A stretch of DNA of 64,000 nucleotides from Oegoconia quadripuncta (lineage: Eukaryota > Arthropoda > Insecta > Lepidoptera > Autostichidae), in the NCBI GenBank assembly GCA_949316235.1, contig OX438749.1, forward strand, positions 12,790,914-12,854,913. The letters are read 5' to 3'. How positions within the stretch are numbered: position 1 is the stretch's first letter; the number at the start of each line of letters is the position of its first letter. The notes beneath the pieces were generated by a model that had not been told where the DNA came from, searched no databases, and saw only the letters and a list, made by a program, of their open reading frames with translations. This document shows positions 50,101 through 58,906 of the stretch, piece by piece. A program made the position numbers and the translations under genes.

Positions 50101-53100
50101 CGAGTCCATCCGTGAAGAAAAATTTATTCTTGGCAGTTTTGTTGACAATATTAGAAATTTACCGAAAATATAACTGAATAGCGAAACTCCCGAGGTAATA
50201 TTAGCACGATTCGTCTCTAGAATTACCAAAAAATTGTAGAGAAATACAAAAACTGTAACCGAAAAGAGCTATGTGAAAATAATAAACTATAAAGAATCAA
50301 AACTGCACTTTGGATCTCTTTGACTGCATCACTACAAACATTTTCTCTGCATTATCGAACGCGGTCAGTTAACGCTACACTGGCTCTTCGAGCGTCTGAC
50401 CCGCTCTTTGTATGCGCAACCTATCTGCGTCTCTGGCGACCGACTGTAATAATAAATAGGACAAAGACTTTGGTTCAAAAGCTTACATTAACATTCTATT
50501 CTATAAATAATGCCAAACATAAAACCCAGGCGATTATTCCCAACAAATATCTCACCCCTTAAGTGACCGAGAAAGAGAAGTTTCGTTCTCATACGTAACG
50601 TTATTGGGGAAATCACGTGGGTACTCGACTATACTATACCTCCACAATATTAGCAATTTGTTGTAGAAGATTACTGAACTTTGTTATTAAAGTTATTTCG
50701 TAACGGGCCCTTCGTTAGGACTATAACACTACTCCGTGATTAAGATTGTTATGGGTAGGTTACTCGTATCATATGATGTTCAGGAATTTCATTTCGTAAT
50801 GCCTTCTTGACACCATAGAGCGCAGGGATTTCCAATTTACCACCTGAAGAGCGTTTGAGCTTCCAGCTATTTTGGTAATGGCAAGTAAACTGTTTTCCGA
50901 AAGGTTAGTATTGATTGTGGAACACATTCGGGTTGCGGATTTATTTTTGTTACTCTAAATGTGATTCTAGAGTAACAGATGAAATTGTTCCCACGTGTTC
51001 CCACGGCAAAATATATTGATGAACCAGTTATTTAAATTCTGGCAGAAAAGCACTTAAAATCAATAGTACTTCAAATAATCAAATCCCACACACCCCATTA
51101 AATTTCGAAATAAGTACTAGAATATAATATAGTTTGATAATGACGGAGAGCTAATTTTGAATAATTATAGAAATTACTCATATGTGCCGTAAGACCTAGG
51201 CACACGAGTTGAAAGTTGCATATAATCGCCAGATTTTTTGCGATAAATGTACGTAACATACACATACGCCTACAATACGACGCATTCAGATCCACCATAG
51301 GTACCGTTGGCCGTGTGTGAGTATCAATACCAATAACGGAAGATTCCAATCTGATTGGTTTTGCAATCAGAGCCGGTGGGCTATCCGGAGTTCCATGCTG
51401 TAATGCACAATTAATTTACAGAGGTATTAATGTTTTGCTTACATGGGAAATATTACAAAGGACATTGCTGTGGTTATTTGAAGACCAATAAAATTAAATA
51501 TTAAATTTACCGAGGTATTAATGTTTTGATTACATGGGAAATATGGTAATATATAATATACAATGGACATCGCTGTGGTTATTTGAAGAACAATAAAATT
51601 AAATATTAAACTTTTCTATGTGTGAAGAGATACTATGGAAATGTAAGAAATACAGGTCATTCATAATTTCCGATGTAGGTAAATACAGAATTCAATTCCT
51701 TACTTTATAATGCTTCACAATATATTTGGCGAACATAAACAACGAGACAAGATTAGCTAACTAAATTTATATTTAACTTATTTAACAGAAATGTATTCTC
51801 ATTTACCATTTCGGAAAATGCAGTTTACACTCGTTACCAAAATTTTGAAAACCAATTTTCATTGGTAATTAGGTCAATACAATGTTTACAGACCCGGTAA
51901 TACTGTGTTCAATTTCATAGATATAAGAAAATTATCAATTTATTTTTATATTAACTAACAAACAAAACTATAAGATAACATATATGGAAACTATACTCCT
52001 ATTACAGGGAACACCCACATTGATTGAAAAGTGAACTTTAACATGACCTTCGTACCCAATTTCCAATTTTGTCTGTAAACAATTAGCTATCCACTTCACA
52101 TGGATGAAAATTTATATGCACAGAGAGGAGTTAAAATAACCAATTATAGCTACAAAGAACAAAATTACATGTGCCGCCATCCAAACAACACATTTACATA
52201 ATTCACAGACGCTGAACATACGACTGCCTTTTACTGCTATTTGTGGATTATTTATGTAACAAACTGAATAAATTATATATCCTATGTGGTGAACAATATT
52301 AAATATCACATTCTGAACATGTAATATTTTATTATCCGCTACGAAACTGGTGCGACGAGACAATGTAAGTAACTTATTACCTAGAAAATTATATCAAACA
52401 AAGTTTTATTATTATACGAGTAAGATTCAGAAGCAAAAGTCGATTTGTACCAACCATCCAGTTACCGATGGTTTTGTGTTATATACAGTTCTGCTGCATG
52501 ACTAATAAAATTACCTAGTATTATTTGCACGTTTGATTCACCAGTAGTTTTTATTGTAGGATTATCAATCAGTATCAAAATACACACATTTTAATTGTAA
52601 ATGTGGCAATTATCCGGATGCAGTGTAATATTTACCTGCCCTAAGGTTTATCCACATGTTAAATTTTTAAAAGCTTAATAACTACATCCTTCGAAAGCAT
52701 TCCGAATAACAACTCGTTTAATAACACTACATGATCTACAATATTCGGTAGGCTTATTATTTTACCCTTACCGTAAATTAAAAATTGATTGTAGTTGCGA
52801 AATTGAATTGTTTTATTCTGGAGTGGAGCTTTTTTATTAATACCTAAGTGTTAATTAAAATCGAGATTGTCAAGCTTGAGCTGCTGTAATAACTGGAGTA
52901 CACATTCGTTGCTGTAGAGTTGTGTCGTAATTTATATCACGGTAGTTTTTATTATTGCATTCGCATGAAACACGTATACACAATAGGCATTAATCCTGCA
53001 CGTAACGCAAATGTCCTAACGACGGAAAATGCTAACAATTCAATTTCGCTTTTTTGCTAAAATAAGTAAGGAATTTCAATATGTACAAACAGCAATCCTC

Positions 53101-53880
53101 GGCAGTGAAGCTTTTGGCTTTGTGCCAGTTTTATGACTAAAAGCGGCACCTTCGACAGATCTGCTGTCTCATTATGAGTCATGATGTAACTTTTTTTCCT
53201 TGTTGTAGAGATAGTTTTCACTTAAATATGGTGTCTCTGAGGGCGAGAAGAGAAGTATACAGCCACCGAAAGTGTTGCTTTCATGATTTTTTAGTAATGC
53301 ATTCGTTTTTGCACGCAGATTCAGTCAGTATTCCAGAGGGAGAGGATATCGCGACTGGCGCACCCGTGGGGATCCCACGCTCATCAATTCACTCTGGCGC
53401 AGTCGACAGCCACTCGGTATCCGAAAGCAACTCGGTGAGATGATTCGTAAATCTGAAGCCATTACAATACCCTAAACTATGTTTTCATGGACCGTGAACT
53501 CAACTTCCATTTTATTCCAAACCCACTCAGTTGGGTGAGTAATATTGTCGTTGTAAATTTTGTCTTCGTTTGTTTATTCACCTTATGCTAAAATTTGTCA
53601 AAGAATATTATGCATTTGCGACCCAGAGCACACGGCGTGCTTATAAAATATGTATCGTGCCCACTTGCGAAAGGCAGCCTTTGCAAATTTTATCGTTTAC
53701 GGAAGTAAGGCTAAAGTACTTGTTGCAGACATTTTAAGTTTTCACTCTCGCTCTATAGGCAACGCGGAGGTGTACATAGTGCTGGCGCTGCTGATAGGGT
53801 TCGTGACGGTGGTGGTGGGGTGCTGGCTCTCCGACAACTGCTGGTCGCCGGAGCCGGAGGACGTGCTGGCGGGCGGCTGA
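35106..53880 (+). CDS. Four-exon gene for a small predicted single-pass membrane protein (unrecognised family)
   Basis: The model joins 35106-35160, 45838-45955, 53319-53434 and 53759-53880. Introns are 10677, 7363 and 324 bp, all GT-AG. Phases chain exactly: exon 1 leaves one base, exon 2 takes phase 1 and leaves two, exon 3 takes phase 2 and leaves one, and exon 4 takes phase 1 and reaches TGA. The product is 136 residues. Residues 1-24 look like a signal peptide with a hydrophobic core at 7-19 and CVCA before a likely cleavage site. Residues 25-57 are Gly/Gln/Pro-rich. Residues 58-97 are Arg-rich and contain an RGD tripeptide at 74-76. Residues 101-120 form a strongly hydrophobic helix, followed by a 16-residue tail with one Cys and acidic residues. 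A type I topology is inferred. No known domain is visible and I do not recognise the protein. The joins are inferred from sequence only; transcript data could add or drop an exon. Confidence 0.6.
36540..36775 (-). pseudogene. C-terminal fragment of the same older non-LTR element
   Basis: The minus strand reads E-F-P-N-L-G-I-F-K-S-R-V-N-R, the near-terminal motif of the family seen at 40323-40560, then an open tail to a stop at about 36540. Some 50-60 residues expected between the two fragments are missing. Its position on the far side of the CR1 copy suggests that CR1 inserted into this older element. Confidence 0.55.
36800..36939 (-). pseudogene. C-terminal continuation of the split CR1-like ORF2
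   Basis: On the minus strand this piece reads L-L-Y-A-K-K-N, then N-T-R-N-K-N-Q-L and a stop. This is the usual C-terminal sequence after Y-I-Y-E-N in this group. It connects in frame with 39031-40325 once the RTE insertion and one 8-bp duplicate are removed. The left limit is approximate. Confidence 0.75.
36940..39004 (+). pseudogene. RTE reverse transcriptase ORF, broken by an insertion and a frameshift
   Basis: The reading frame is open from the 5' junction to 38113 and carries all polymerase motifs: A-V-G-P-N-G-I-P, N-N-Y-R-G-I-K-L, Q-F-G-F-M-P-G-R-G-T, F-I-D-L-E-K-A-Y-D-R-V, G-L-H-Q-G-S-A-L-S-P and L-F-A-D-D. After F-G-G-P-S-S-F the frame runs into about 300 bp of foreign sequence. It resumes near 38404 (L-P-I-C-S-N-F-R-Y-L-G-S) in another frame. 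A further stop and one-base shift occur at about 38580. The C-terminal part (38612-39004) keeps the R-M-L-R-W-M-C-G and R-L-A-W-F-G-H motifs usual for this clade. The gene is not functional. Confidence 0.85.
38095..38400. mobile_element. Insertion of a dispersed repeat into the RTE ORF
   Basis: Foreign sequence of about 300 bp separates two adjoining parts of the RTE protein. Its centre (ATCTTCGAAACGGCTTAACC, about 38198-38217) matches two other copies of a dispersed family, at 19120-19385 and 49785-50030. An imperfect hairpin, GGCACTG at 38304 pairing with CAGTGCC at about 38333, lies near its right side. Exact ends are uncertain; AAACA occurs near both candidate junctions and could be a target duplication. 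Confidence 0.5.
39031..40325 (-). pseudogene. CR1-like non-LTR ORF2 fragment (5' portion of a split copy)
   Basis: Minus-strand translation gives reverse transcriptase in several frames: K-K-T-A-D-V-H-G-L-S near 40110, S-V-L-P-T-F-S-K-I-F-E-K near 39870, D-L-S-K-A-F-D-C-V near 39690, G-V-P-Q-G-S-I-L-G near 39530, V-L-F-A-D-D near 39440. It ends at S-Q-Y-I-Y-E-N-L at the RTE junction. Several frameshifts and stops show long decay. The endonuclease part is absent. Differences from the element at 21 kb are large, so this is a different subfamily or a much older copy. Confidence 0.8.
40323..40560 (-). pseudogene. Fragment of an older non-LTR ORF2 (connection/thumb region)
   Basis: The minus strand gives S-H-L-W-D-G-S like residues (read as C-H-L-W-D-G-S-F-R-Y-Q-L in one frame). 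A frameshift follows, then L-Q-T-L-Q-H-R-C-K-V-A-C-L-S-V-F-Y-R-M-H-F. This is the familiar region after the polymerase palm in a common insect non-LTR family. It lies directly 5' of the CR1 copy on the same strand. Confidence 0.6.
40725..40935 (+). repeat. Dispersed repeat, family C, with a (TTTG)n run
   Basis: Contains TAATATTATAAATGCGAACG, then about nine units of GTTT (40758-40795), TTGCTCAATTACGGTGAAAC, GGATTTGGATGAAATTTGG and CCCGCGGGATAAAC. Confidence 0.65.
41760..42432 (-). pseudogene. Decayed RNase H domain of a retroelement
   Basis: Minus-strand frames give K-I-V-I-L-S-D-G-Q-P-A-L-K near 42400, E-C-I-Q-A-L-N-G-L-G-F near 42340, and P-G-H-W-G-I-S-N-K-N-A-D-E near 42270. These match the S-D-S-Q-A-A, E-C-L and P-G-H-x-G-I-x-G-N-E-x-A-D-E blocks of cellular-type RNase H in I/R1-like non-LTR elements. 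Frameshifts and stops separate the blocks. The downstream part to 41760 is open for 72 codons but I cannot assign it; it contains the 51-bp tandem repeat. Confidence 0.6.
41851..41952. repeat. 51-bp tandem duplication (two units)
   Basis: Two adjacent 51-bp units begin ATCCTCTGGGAAGACATCAA, differing at four or five positions. The period is a multiple of three, so the minus-strand frame repeats a 17-residue unit (T-L-G-V-D-L-W-G-E-L-M-S-S-Q-R). It lies in the decayed retroelement region. Confidence 0.85.
42597..43758. repeat. Pair of diverged direct repeats (42597-42752 and 43624-43758)
   Basis: Both copies contain GACTACGT-CAG-GGGAATACGG, then GGGAGAAA, TTTTATTATA, then ACAAA-AGAT-GAG, CTGACG, TTTGAT and ATTCCAAAAA in the same order. 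They are separated by about 870 bp that lacks recognised coding sequence. They could be remnants of long terminal repeats of a short non-autonomous element, or two independent insertions. Confidence 0.5.
45045..45370 (+). repeat. tRNA-derived SINE copy
   Basis: A-box-like TGGCTCACTAC (45052-45062) and B box GGTTCCATTCC (45089-45099). The body includes ATTGTTGTGTTCCGGC and the CTTCATCTTCACTTAACATC block shared in reverse with 31645-32115. Confidence 0.6.
45838..45955 (+). CDS. Coding exon 2: end of signal peptide and Gly/Gln/Pro-rich segment
   Basis: A 118-bp GC-rich block sits in AT-rich surroundings, bounded by an acceptor (CGGCAG) and a strong donor (CGCAG then GTACGC). Reading phase 1 from exon 1 gives 38 whole codons beginning C-C-V-C-A-P-Q-G, then Gln/Gly and Pro-rich sequence. 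The alternative phase is blocked by TAG near the end. The minus strand is also open here with an Ala/Leu/Arg-rich reading, but it lacks an AG acceptor beside the block. The pyrimidine tract before the acceptor is weak, which lowers confidence. Confidence 0.55.
45956..48764. other. Intron 2, left part: no other gene seen
   Basis: AT-rich DNA with simple AAAT runs and no recognised element. Confidence 0.45.
48765..48940. repeat. Diverged repeat related to family A
   Basis: Shares the GGTCGCCTTTTACTACATTA and CGGAAAGAGACTGATTGG end with family A; its left part differs. Confidence 0.4.
49785..50030 (+). repeat. Dispersed repeat, family B
   Basis: Second long copy of the family, in the same orientation as 19120-19385. 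Confidence 0.65.
51413..51610. repeat. Imperfect tandem duplication (91 bp and 107 bp)
   Basis: Both units start AATTTAC-GAGGTATTAATG, share TACATGGGAAATAT, GGACAT-GCTGTGGTTATTTG and end CAATAAAATTAAATATTAAA. The second has a short AT-rich insertion (near 51546-51562). Confidence 0.85.
53319..53434 (+). CDS. Coding exon 3: Arg-rich extracellular segment
   Basis: A 116-bp block follows a T-rich acceptor (TTTTTGCACGCAG) and ends at AACTCG followed by GTGAGA, a good donor. In the phase required by exon 2 it gives 38 codons rich in Arg, Ser and Gly, including R-G-D. All three forward frames are free of stops, so the block itself does not decide the frame; the choice rests on exons 1, 2 and 4. 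One base carries over to exon 4. Confidence 0.6.
53759..53880 (+). CDS. Coding exon 4: transmembrane helix and C-terminus
   Basis: The acceptor is excellent (pyrimidine-rich CACTCTCGCTCTATAG). In phase 1 the exon encodes N-A-E then a helix of about 20 hydrophobic residues (V-Y-I-V-L-A-L-L-I-G through V-V-V-G-C-W-L). The tail is S-D-N-C-W-S-P-E-P-E-D-V-L-A-G-G and a TGA stop at 53878. Phase 0 would hit TAG after six codons. The membrane helix and the tail make this the terminal coding exon. Confidence 0.65.
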
Positions 53881-54090
53881 CCCGTGGCGGCGGGCGCGTG
53901 CACGCACGTGTAGCGCCCGCTGGCCGCGGCGTCCGCGCTGGAGCGCGACCGCGACAGCCCGTCGGGCGCGGGCTCGCTGTCGCCGGTGCTGCCGCCGCGC
54001 GCGCCGCCGCCGCCCGGCCGCGCCCCCGCTCTGTTCTACGCCGCGCGCCATCTCTGCCGTGGCGCCTGCCTCGGCCTCCCCTGTGACAGG
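53881..54090 (+). other. Probable start of 3' untranslated region, GC-rich
   Basis: The sequence after the TGA stays very GC-rich for about 200 bp and then returns to AT-rich DNA. It has long Arg/Ala/Gly-rich reading frames on both strands, which are a consequence of base composition. No clear AATAAA was found soon after; an ATTAAA occurs near 54381. Confidence 0.35.
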
Positions 54091-55779
54091 AGACATCAGC
54101 CTCAAGTTTTTTGACCGGAACCCCTATCGCAGCACTCTTGTCTTATACACGAGAAAAGTAATGGCAACCATATTTCGACTATAGCCAACGGTGCAGTGTA
54201 CGATTATGAGTAGATAATTATTCAGTGCCAATTTAGTAAACAAAACAAAATATTTTGTTATGTACCTGTGTGCGAAGAATGGGTTTTTGTGAAACGGTGA
54301 CAAGGTGCAAGAAAATGTTTTATGGAACTGTGAGAGCTTCGATTAAGATTTTTTATATATTTAAAGTGTATGTAAAGATAATTAAAAAATTGTATTGGTA
54401 CGGATCTACCTATCGGCCATGTGGAACTCGGACATCGTAGGTTAGTTAATGTATTACTATTGGGTCTTTCATAGTAGGCTACGCTTCTAGCGGTCGCTCT
54501 AATTTGAATTCATCCGATAAAACCTGACCTAAACGTGGTTTCTCTTTATACCACTGTACTATTGTTTCTAAAAGTATGTGCCTTGATACGCTTTCCTCGA
54601 CTTAACTTGTAGTTTAGAGGCGTGTTTTGAACCATTTAGAAGAAATTGTTCTCTCTGTCTGTACGGACAAGTAATCCTATAAGTGCAATACACATCATGA
54701 CCGTGCCTTTACCGTTCTATAGACTTTGAGAGGGACGTAATTAACAATAGGTTTGTAAAATACACTTTCCTCGGTGGAGACTCACCTTCCAACGATTACT
54801 TTTGTAATTTTGTAATGTGTCCAGCTTTGTTTGTTATGTTAAATGTTAATAAGGACGCAGTAAATATTAAATAGAGGAAAGTGAGTTAGGACCAAAAGCC
54901 TTTTCACTAAACTTGCGTCAATTGGATAAAATAGAATTACCATCACAATAGGATAAGATACAACTTTGAGAGACAACGACATGGGTACATGATTAATGTA
55001 GAATTTCGATAAACTTTTTTGGCGATTTATAAATATACATGAATATGAATTTGAGTAGGATTGCATAACGATGATGAATACCTGTGTAAATACCTAAATT
55101 AGCTTCTCAATATTGCTAGAAACAATGAAAAATATCCATCCAATATCAGTAAAATGTGACAGTAGATGTCCATAATTAAACTTAAATATGTAACTGCGAT
55201 CGACACAAATTGTGAGGCATATTAATACGAAATAACAGCGATGTATGTCACTGCGAAATGACACTACAACAGTAACTTATTAGTAATCTGTGCTACAACC
55301 ACGTTCGTAAGAAGTACTACTATAATACTGATTTCTTTCACATTTTTGTATTATATATTTGAGAAACTTCTGAAAAACTGAGGTGGTAGACGTAGTGTTA
55401 ACGACTGTAGAATCACGTGTCTCGTTAAATACCTTCCTATGAGACGCAAACGGTCCCTCCATTCCTTGTTTAAAAAATATTATTAAACTTATAAAAAGTG
55501 TATGAAGCCCCGCCTTGTGATATATTATAGCGATATAAAATTGTCATAAACCAATCATTTATGTATATGTTATTTCTTTCTTAAATAATGTTGGGGCCAA
55601 GGTAGCACGGGATCCGCTTACCCTCAGTTGGCGACGACGTTCAGCTGTACCTGCCGCTGTCAATCGTGGCTATACAGAAGTTGCGGTGGGAGAGTGTGGA
55701 GGTGGCTTAGTTAGGTAGGTGTACCTGTAGAGCTGTACAATTGTATAAATAACACCTAAGTCACAATTTTTTTTTTGCA
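54091..55779. other. No gene seen
   Basis: Follows the presumed 3' UTR. AT-rich, no domain-like frame. Confidence 0.45.
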
Positions 55780-56014
55780 ATGAATTTATTTTATTTTATT
55801 TTATTTTTATTTTATTTGTTTAAGTACAGTAACAGATAACAGATTAACAACTTAAAGAGCTATCACTGACATTTGTATCTATATAAATCTGAAATCCTTT
55901 TATAACTATACATAACAGGATTTTAAAAATCTTATAATAAAAAATAGTTAGGCTGCATGCAAATAAACTTAAACATCCAACAAGACGAATTCAAAACGAA
56001 AAAAAGTATAAGTA

Positions 56015-58843
56015 TTAATAAAGGATAAGTGAATTCCTATATGAGGCAAGGGAACCACAAAAGGGATCCACATTAGAACTGAGGTTGTTATAGGCCTTAC
56101 ACATTCTACATAGAGGGCTATTTTGGGAAACGTTGTTATTGGATGTCGGTACAGAGAATAATTGTTTATTGCGCATAGACCGAGTTGGTATTTTAAAGTG
56201 TAATTGCTCAAGCAACTGTTCGCCGAGAAACCCATTAACTACCCTGTGCAGGATACACAGGTCAGAGATCCACCTCCGTTTCTCTAAGGACAATAAGTTG
56301 AATTTATGCAGTCGGTCCTCGTAATCAGGTATTCTCCTTCTAAGTCCCAATCTCCCACACAAACTACGCAGAAAGCGACGCTGAACAGATTCGAGTCTAT
56401 CTGTATGTATATTGTATATTGGTGACCACACAGATGAGCAATACTCCAATACACTTCGCACTAAGGAAATATATAATAGTATCCACGAGGTTTCCTTTCG
56501 AAAAGGCTTGGCAATGCGTAGAATAAAAGACAACATTCTATGCGCCTTGCTGCAAATAAGGTCATAGTGGGGCCTAAAAGATAACGCTGAGTCGAACATA
56601 ACACCTAGGTCTCGAGTGACATGTACACGATCAAGAACGGTTCCATTGATGACATAATTAAACTTGACAGGGTTCCTGTTCTTAGTAAAGGATATAACTT
56701 GACATTTCACTATATTAAGGGACATGTCATTGTCAATGCACCATTTGACTATTAGATTAAGGTCATTTTGTAATATTACACAATCCTCCGTTTCGCGAAC
56801 CACCCGAAATATCTTAATGTCATCCGCGTATGCCAAACATTCACTGCTAATGTTGTGCAAAAGATCATTTATATACAAGAGAAAGAATAATGGACCCAAA
56901 TTAGATCCCTGTGGTACTCCTGAAGTGGGCAAAAAAGGGACAGACTCAAAGCCGGCCAGAGCCACCAACTGTGAGCGATTTAGAAGATAAGATGTGAGCC
57001 AGCGATGGAGGTTTCCATGGATTCCCAGGCGATAGGCCTTTTTTAAAAGTATTGAATGATTGACGCGATCAAACGCTTTAGAAAAATCAGTGTAGATGGA
57101 GTCAACCTGTTCCTTATTATTAAATGCATTACATAAATAGCTGGTATATACTAACAGATTGGAGTTTGTGGACCGACCTGAGACAAATCCGTGCTGGTGT
57201 GGACTAAGTATGTGTTTAAGATGATTATACATGTGATCATAGACAAAGCCTTCAAAAATTTTGGCACACCAACTAAGGATACTTATGGGGCGATAATTTG
57301 CCACATCATGTTTGTCTCCAGATTTATAGATAGGCATAATCTTAGATATTTTCCATAACGATGGGAAAACACCTGCGTGTAACGATTTATTAAATATGAT
57401 TGATAGAGGATTAGCCAAAGCGGATGCACAAAGGCGAATAAGTAGCGGAGGAATTCCGTCAGGGCCAGCATTTTTGGTGAGGTCCACGCTCTTCAGTTTT
57501 TTTAATACATCAGCAGTGGATATCTGTAAGGAGCAGGTCGAGAAGTTTGCTGTGGGGAATCGAGGAGTATAGTCTGGGATAGAATCAGGTCCGTAAACAG
57601 AAGCAAAATAGTCCGCAAATAAATTGACAATGTCACCACCCGACTCAGCAACCTGATTCTGATAATACATTCGGTTGGGAATATTATTTGTGACGCGTTT
57701 GTTCTTAGTGTAACGCCAAAAAGTCCTCAAATTTAATGATAAGTCATCCTCTATACGTTCTATGTAAGTTCGAAAACATTCATTCATCACCACCTTCACC
57801 CTCGATCTCAGCATAGCAAAAGTGTCATAGTCGCGTGGATTCCCATGGCGCTTATATTGGCGGTGGAATTTATTTTTACTCCTCAGCAATTTTATTAGCC
57901 CACTAGAAAACCAAACGGGGTATTTGTGGTTTTTTAATTTTATTTTGGGAGTATGTTTGTCAATACTTAAATGAAATGTATTATAGAATAATTGTAAAAA
58001 TTGATCACAATCAAGGACCAGAGCATGCGCTTCCCAGTCAATCCTTTGGAGATCCTTGATACAACCCTCGTAATTAGTTTTATGAAAGCAAAGCTTTTCC
58101 GTCAGCGTGTTTTGGATCAATGAAACAGGAGCACCACCAAACGACAACTCAAATGGAGGATGGTGTGCATCCAAACGACTGATCGGAATGGTCCGGGAAA
58201 GCACAAACATATCAGGGCCATCAGTGATAGCCAAATCGAGCGTTCTGTTATTATGGTTTCGTAAGTGGTTAAGTTGACGGACTGGGGTTGTATGGAATAG
58301 TCTGTATAAAGCTTCGGATTTATCACATTGGTGACTCAATAGAGTCCCAGATCTAGTACACCATTCTACACCTCGCAAGTTAAAATCACCTACAATACAT
58401 GTTGTACAGTCCGAAGATGCATGATAATTTACCAGATTCATGCACTTATTAATGTAATCTTTGAAGAGACTATGCGGCAGATATTCCGGTAGATAGACTA
58501 CGCATAGGTTAATTATAAGTTTGTCAATTTTGATTTGTACCCATAGATCCTCCACATATTCGGAAAGCCAGTCATCTCTAGAAGTGACGTTAAGATTCTT
58601 TGACACGGCCACTAGCACACCCCCACCATCGGCCTTATTGAACCGTTTGAAAAATTTACCATCCCGATCTCTGCGCAACACACAATATCTGCTGTCAAAC
58701 AGCTCAGGGGAGAGTACAGAGTCGTTAAGCCAAGTTTCACAGAGACAGATAATATCGAAATTATTACAAAGTATAGTATTATAGATTTCATTCGTTTTAC
58801 TCCGCATACCACGAATGTTCTGGTAATAAATTGACAAAGGCAT
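56015..58843 (-). CDS. Intact non-LTR retrotransposon ORF2: endonuclease plus reverse transcriptase
   Basis: 942 codons without interruption. Residues 1-235 are an APE-type endonuclease that nicks target DNA: Y-Y-Q-N-I-R-G (N9), C-E-T-W (E36), G-G-G-V-L-V (73-78), V-V-Y (Y117), V-G-D-F-N (D153, N155), L-D-L (202-204) and a final D-A-H-H-P-P (225-230). Residues 455-800 are the reverse transcriptase: N-A-G-P-D-G (458-463), N-Y-R-P-I-S-I-L, H-G-F-V-S-G-R-S-T, Y-T-D-F-S-K-A-F-D (catalytic D586), G-V-P-Q-G-S-N-L-G, and Y-A-D-D (672-675). There is no RNase H. The layout and motifs place it in the CR1/L2/Jockey assemblage; I would not name the clade more closely. ORF1 ends 63 nt upstream. Every key residue appears present, so activity is possible. 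Confidence 0.92.
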   Translation of the reverse strand: MPLSIYYQNIRGMRSKTNEIYNTILCNNFDIICLCETWLNDSVLSPELFDSRYCVLRRDRDGKFFKRFNKADGGGVLVAVSKNLNVTSRDDWLSEYVEDLWVQIKIDKLIINLCVVYLPEYLPHSLFKDYINKCMNLVNYHASSDCTTCIVGDFNLRGVEWCTRSGTLLSHQCDKSEALYRLFHTTPVRQLNHLRNHNNRTLDLAITDGPDMFVLSRTIPISRLDAHHPPFELSFGGAPVSLIQNTLTEKLCFHKTNYEGCIKDLQRIDWEAHALVLDCDQFLQLFYNTFHLSIDKHTPKIKLKNHKYPVWFSSGLIKLLRSKNKFHRQYKRHGNPRDYDTFAMLRSRVKVVMNECFRTYIERIEDDLSLNLRTFWRYTKNKRVTNNIPNRMYYQNQVAESGGDIVNLFADYFASVYGPDSIPDYTPRFPTANFSTCSLQISTADVLKKLKSVDLTKNAGPDGIPPLLIRLCASALANPLSIIFNKSLHAGVFPSLWKISKIMPIYKSGDKHDVANYRPISILSWCAKIFEGFVYDHMYNHLKHILSPHQHGFVSGRSTNSNLLVYTSYLCNAFNNKEQVDSIYTDFSKAFDRVNHSILLKKAYRLGIHGNLHRWLTSYLLNRSQLVALAGFESVPFLPTSGVPQGSNLGPLFFLLYINDLLHNISSECLAYADDIKIFRVVRETEDCVILQNDLNLIVKWCIDNDMSLNIVKCQVISFTKNRNPVKFNYVINGTVLDRVHVTRDLGVMFDSALSFRPHYDLICSKAHRMLSFILRIAKPFRKETSWILLYISLVRSVLEYCSSVWSPIYNIHTDRLESVQRRFLRSLCGRLGLRRRIPDYEDRLHKFNLLSLEKRRWISDLCILHRVVNGFLGEQLLEQLHFKIPTRSMRNKQLFSVPTSNNNVSQNSPLCRMCKAYNNLSSNVDPFCGSLASYRNSLILY

Positions 58844-58906
58844 TTTTTTTAAAATTAAGTAACCCGTAGACTATACAAATAATACCCGTAATGAACATGA
58901 ATTGGG

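Noticed and set aside
53531..53534. A 4-nt micro-exon (TTGG) between an AG and a strong GTGAGT donor, which would repair the frame if exon 3 followed exon 1 directly
   Set aside because: Including exon 2 (45838-45955) makes all phases fit without a micro-exon and completes the signal peptide, which is simpler.
53734..54105. Long minus-strand Arg/Ala-rich frame
   Set aside because: It is the antisense of exon 4 and the GC-rich 3' UTR; its composition is what GC-rich antisense DNA gives.
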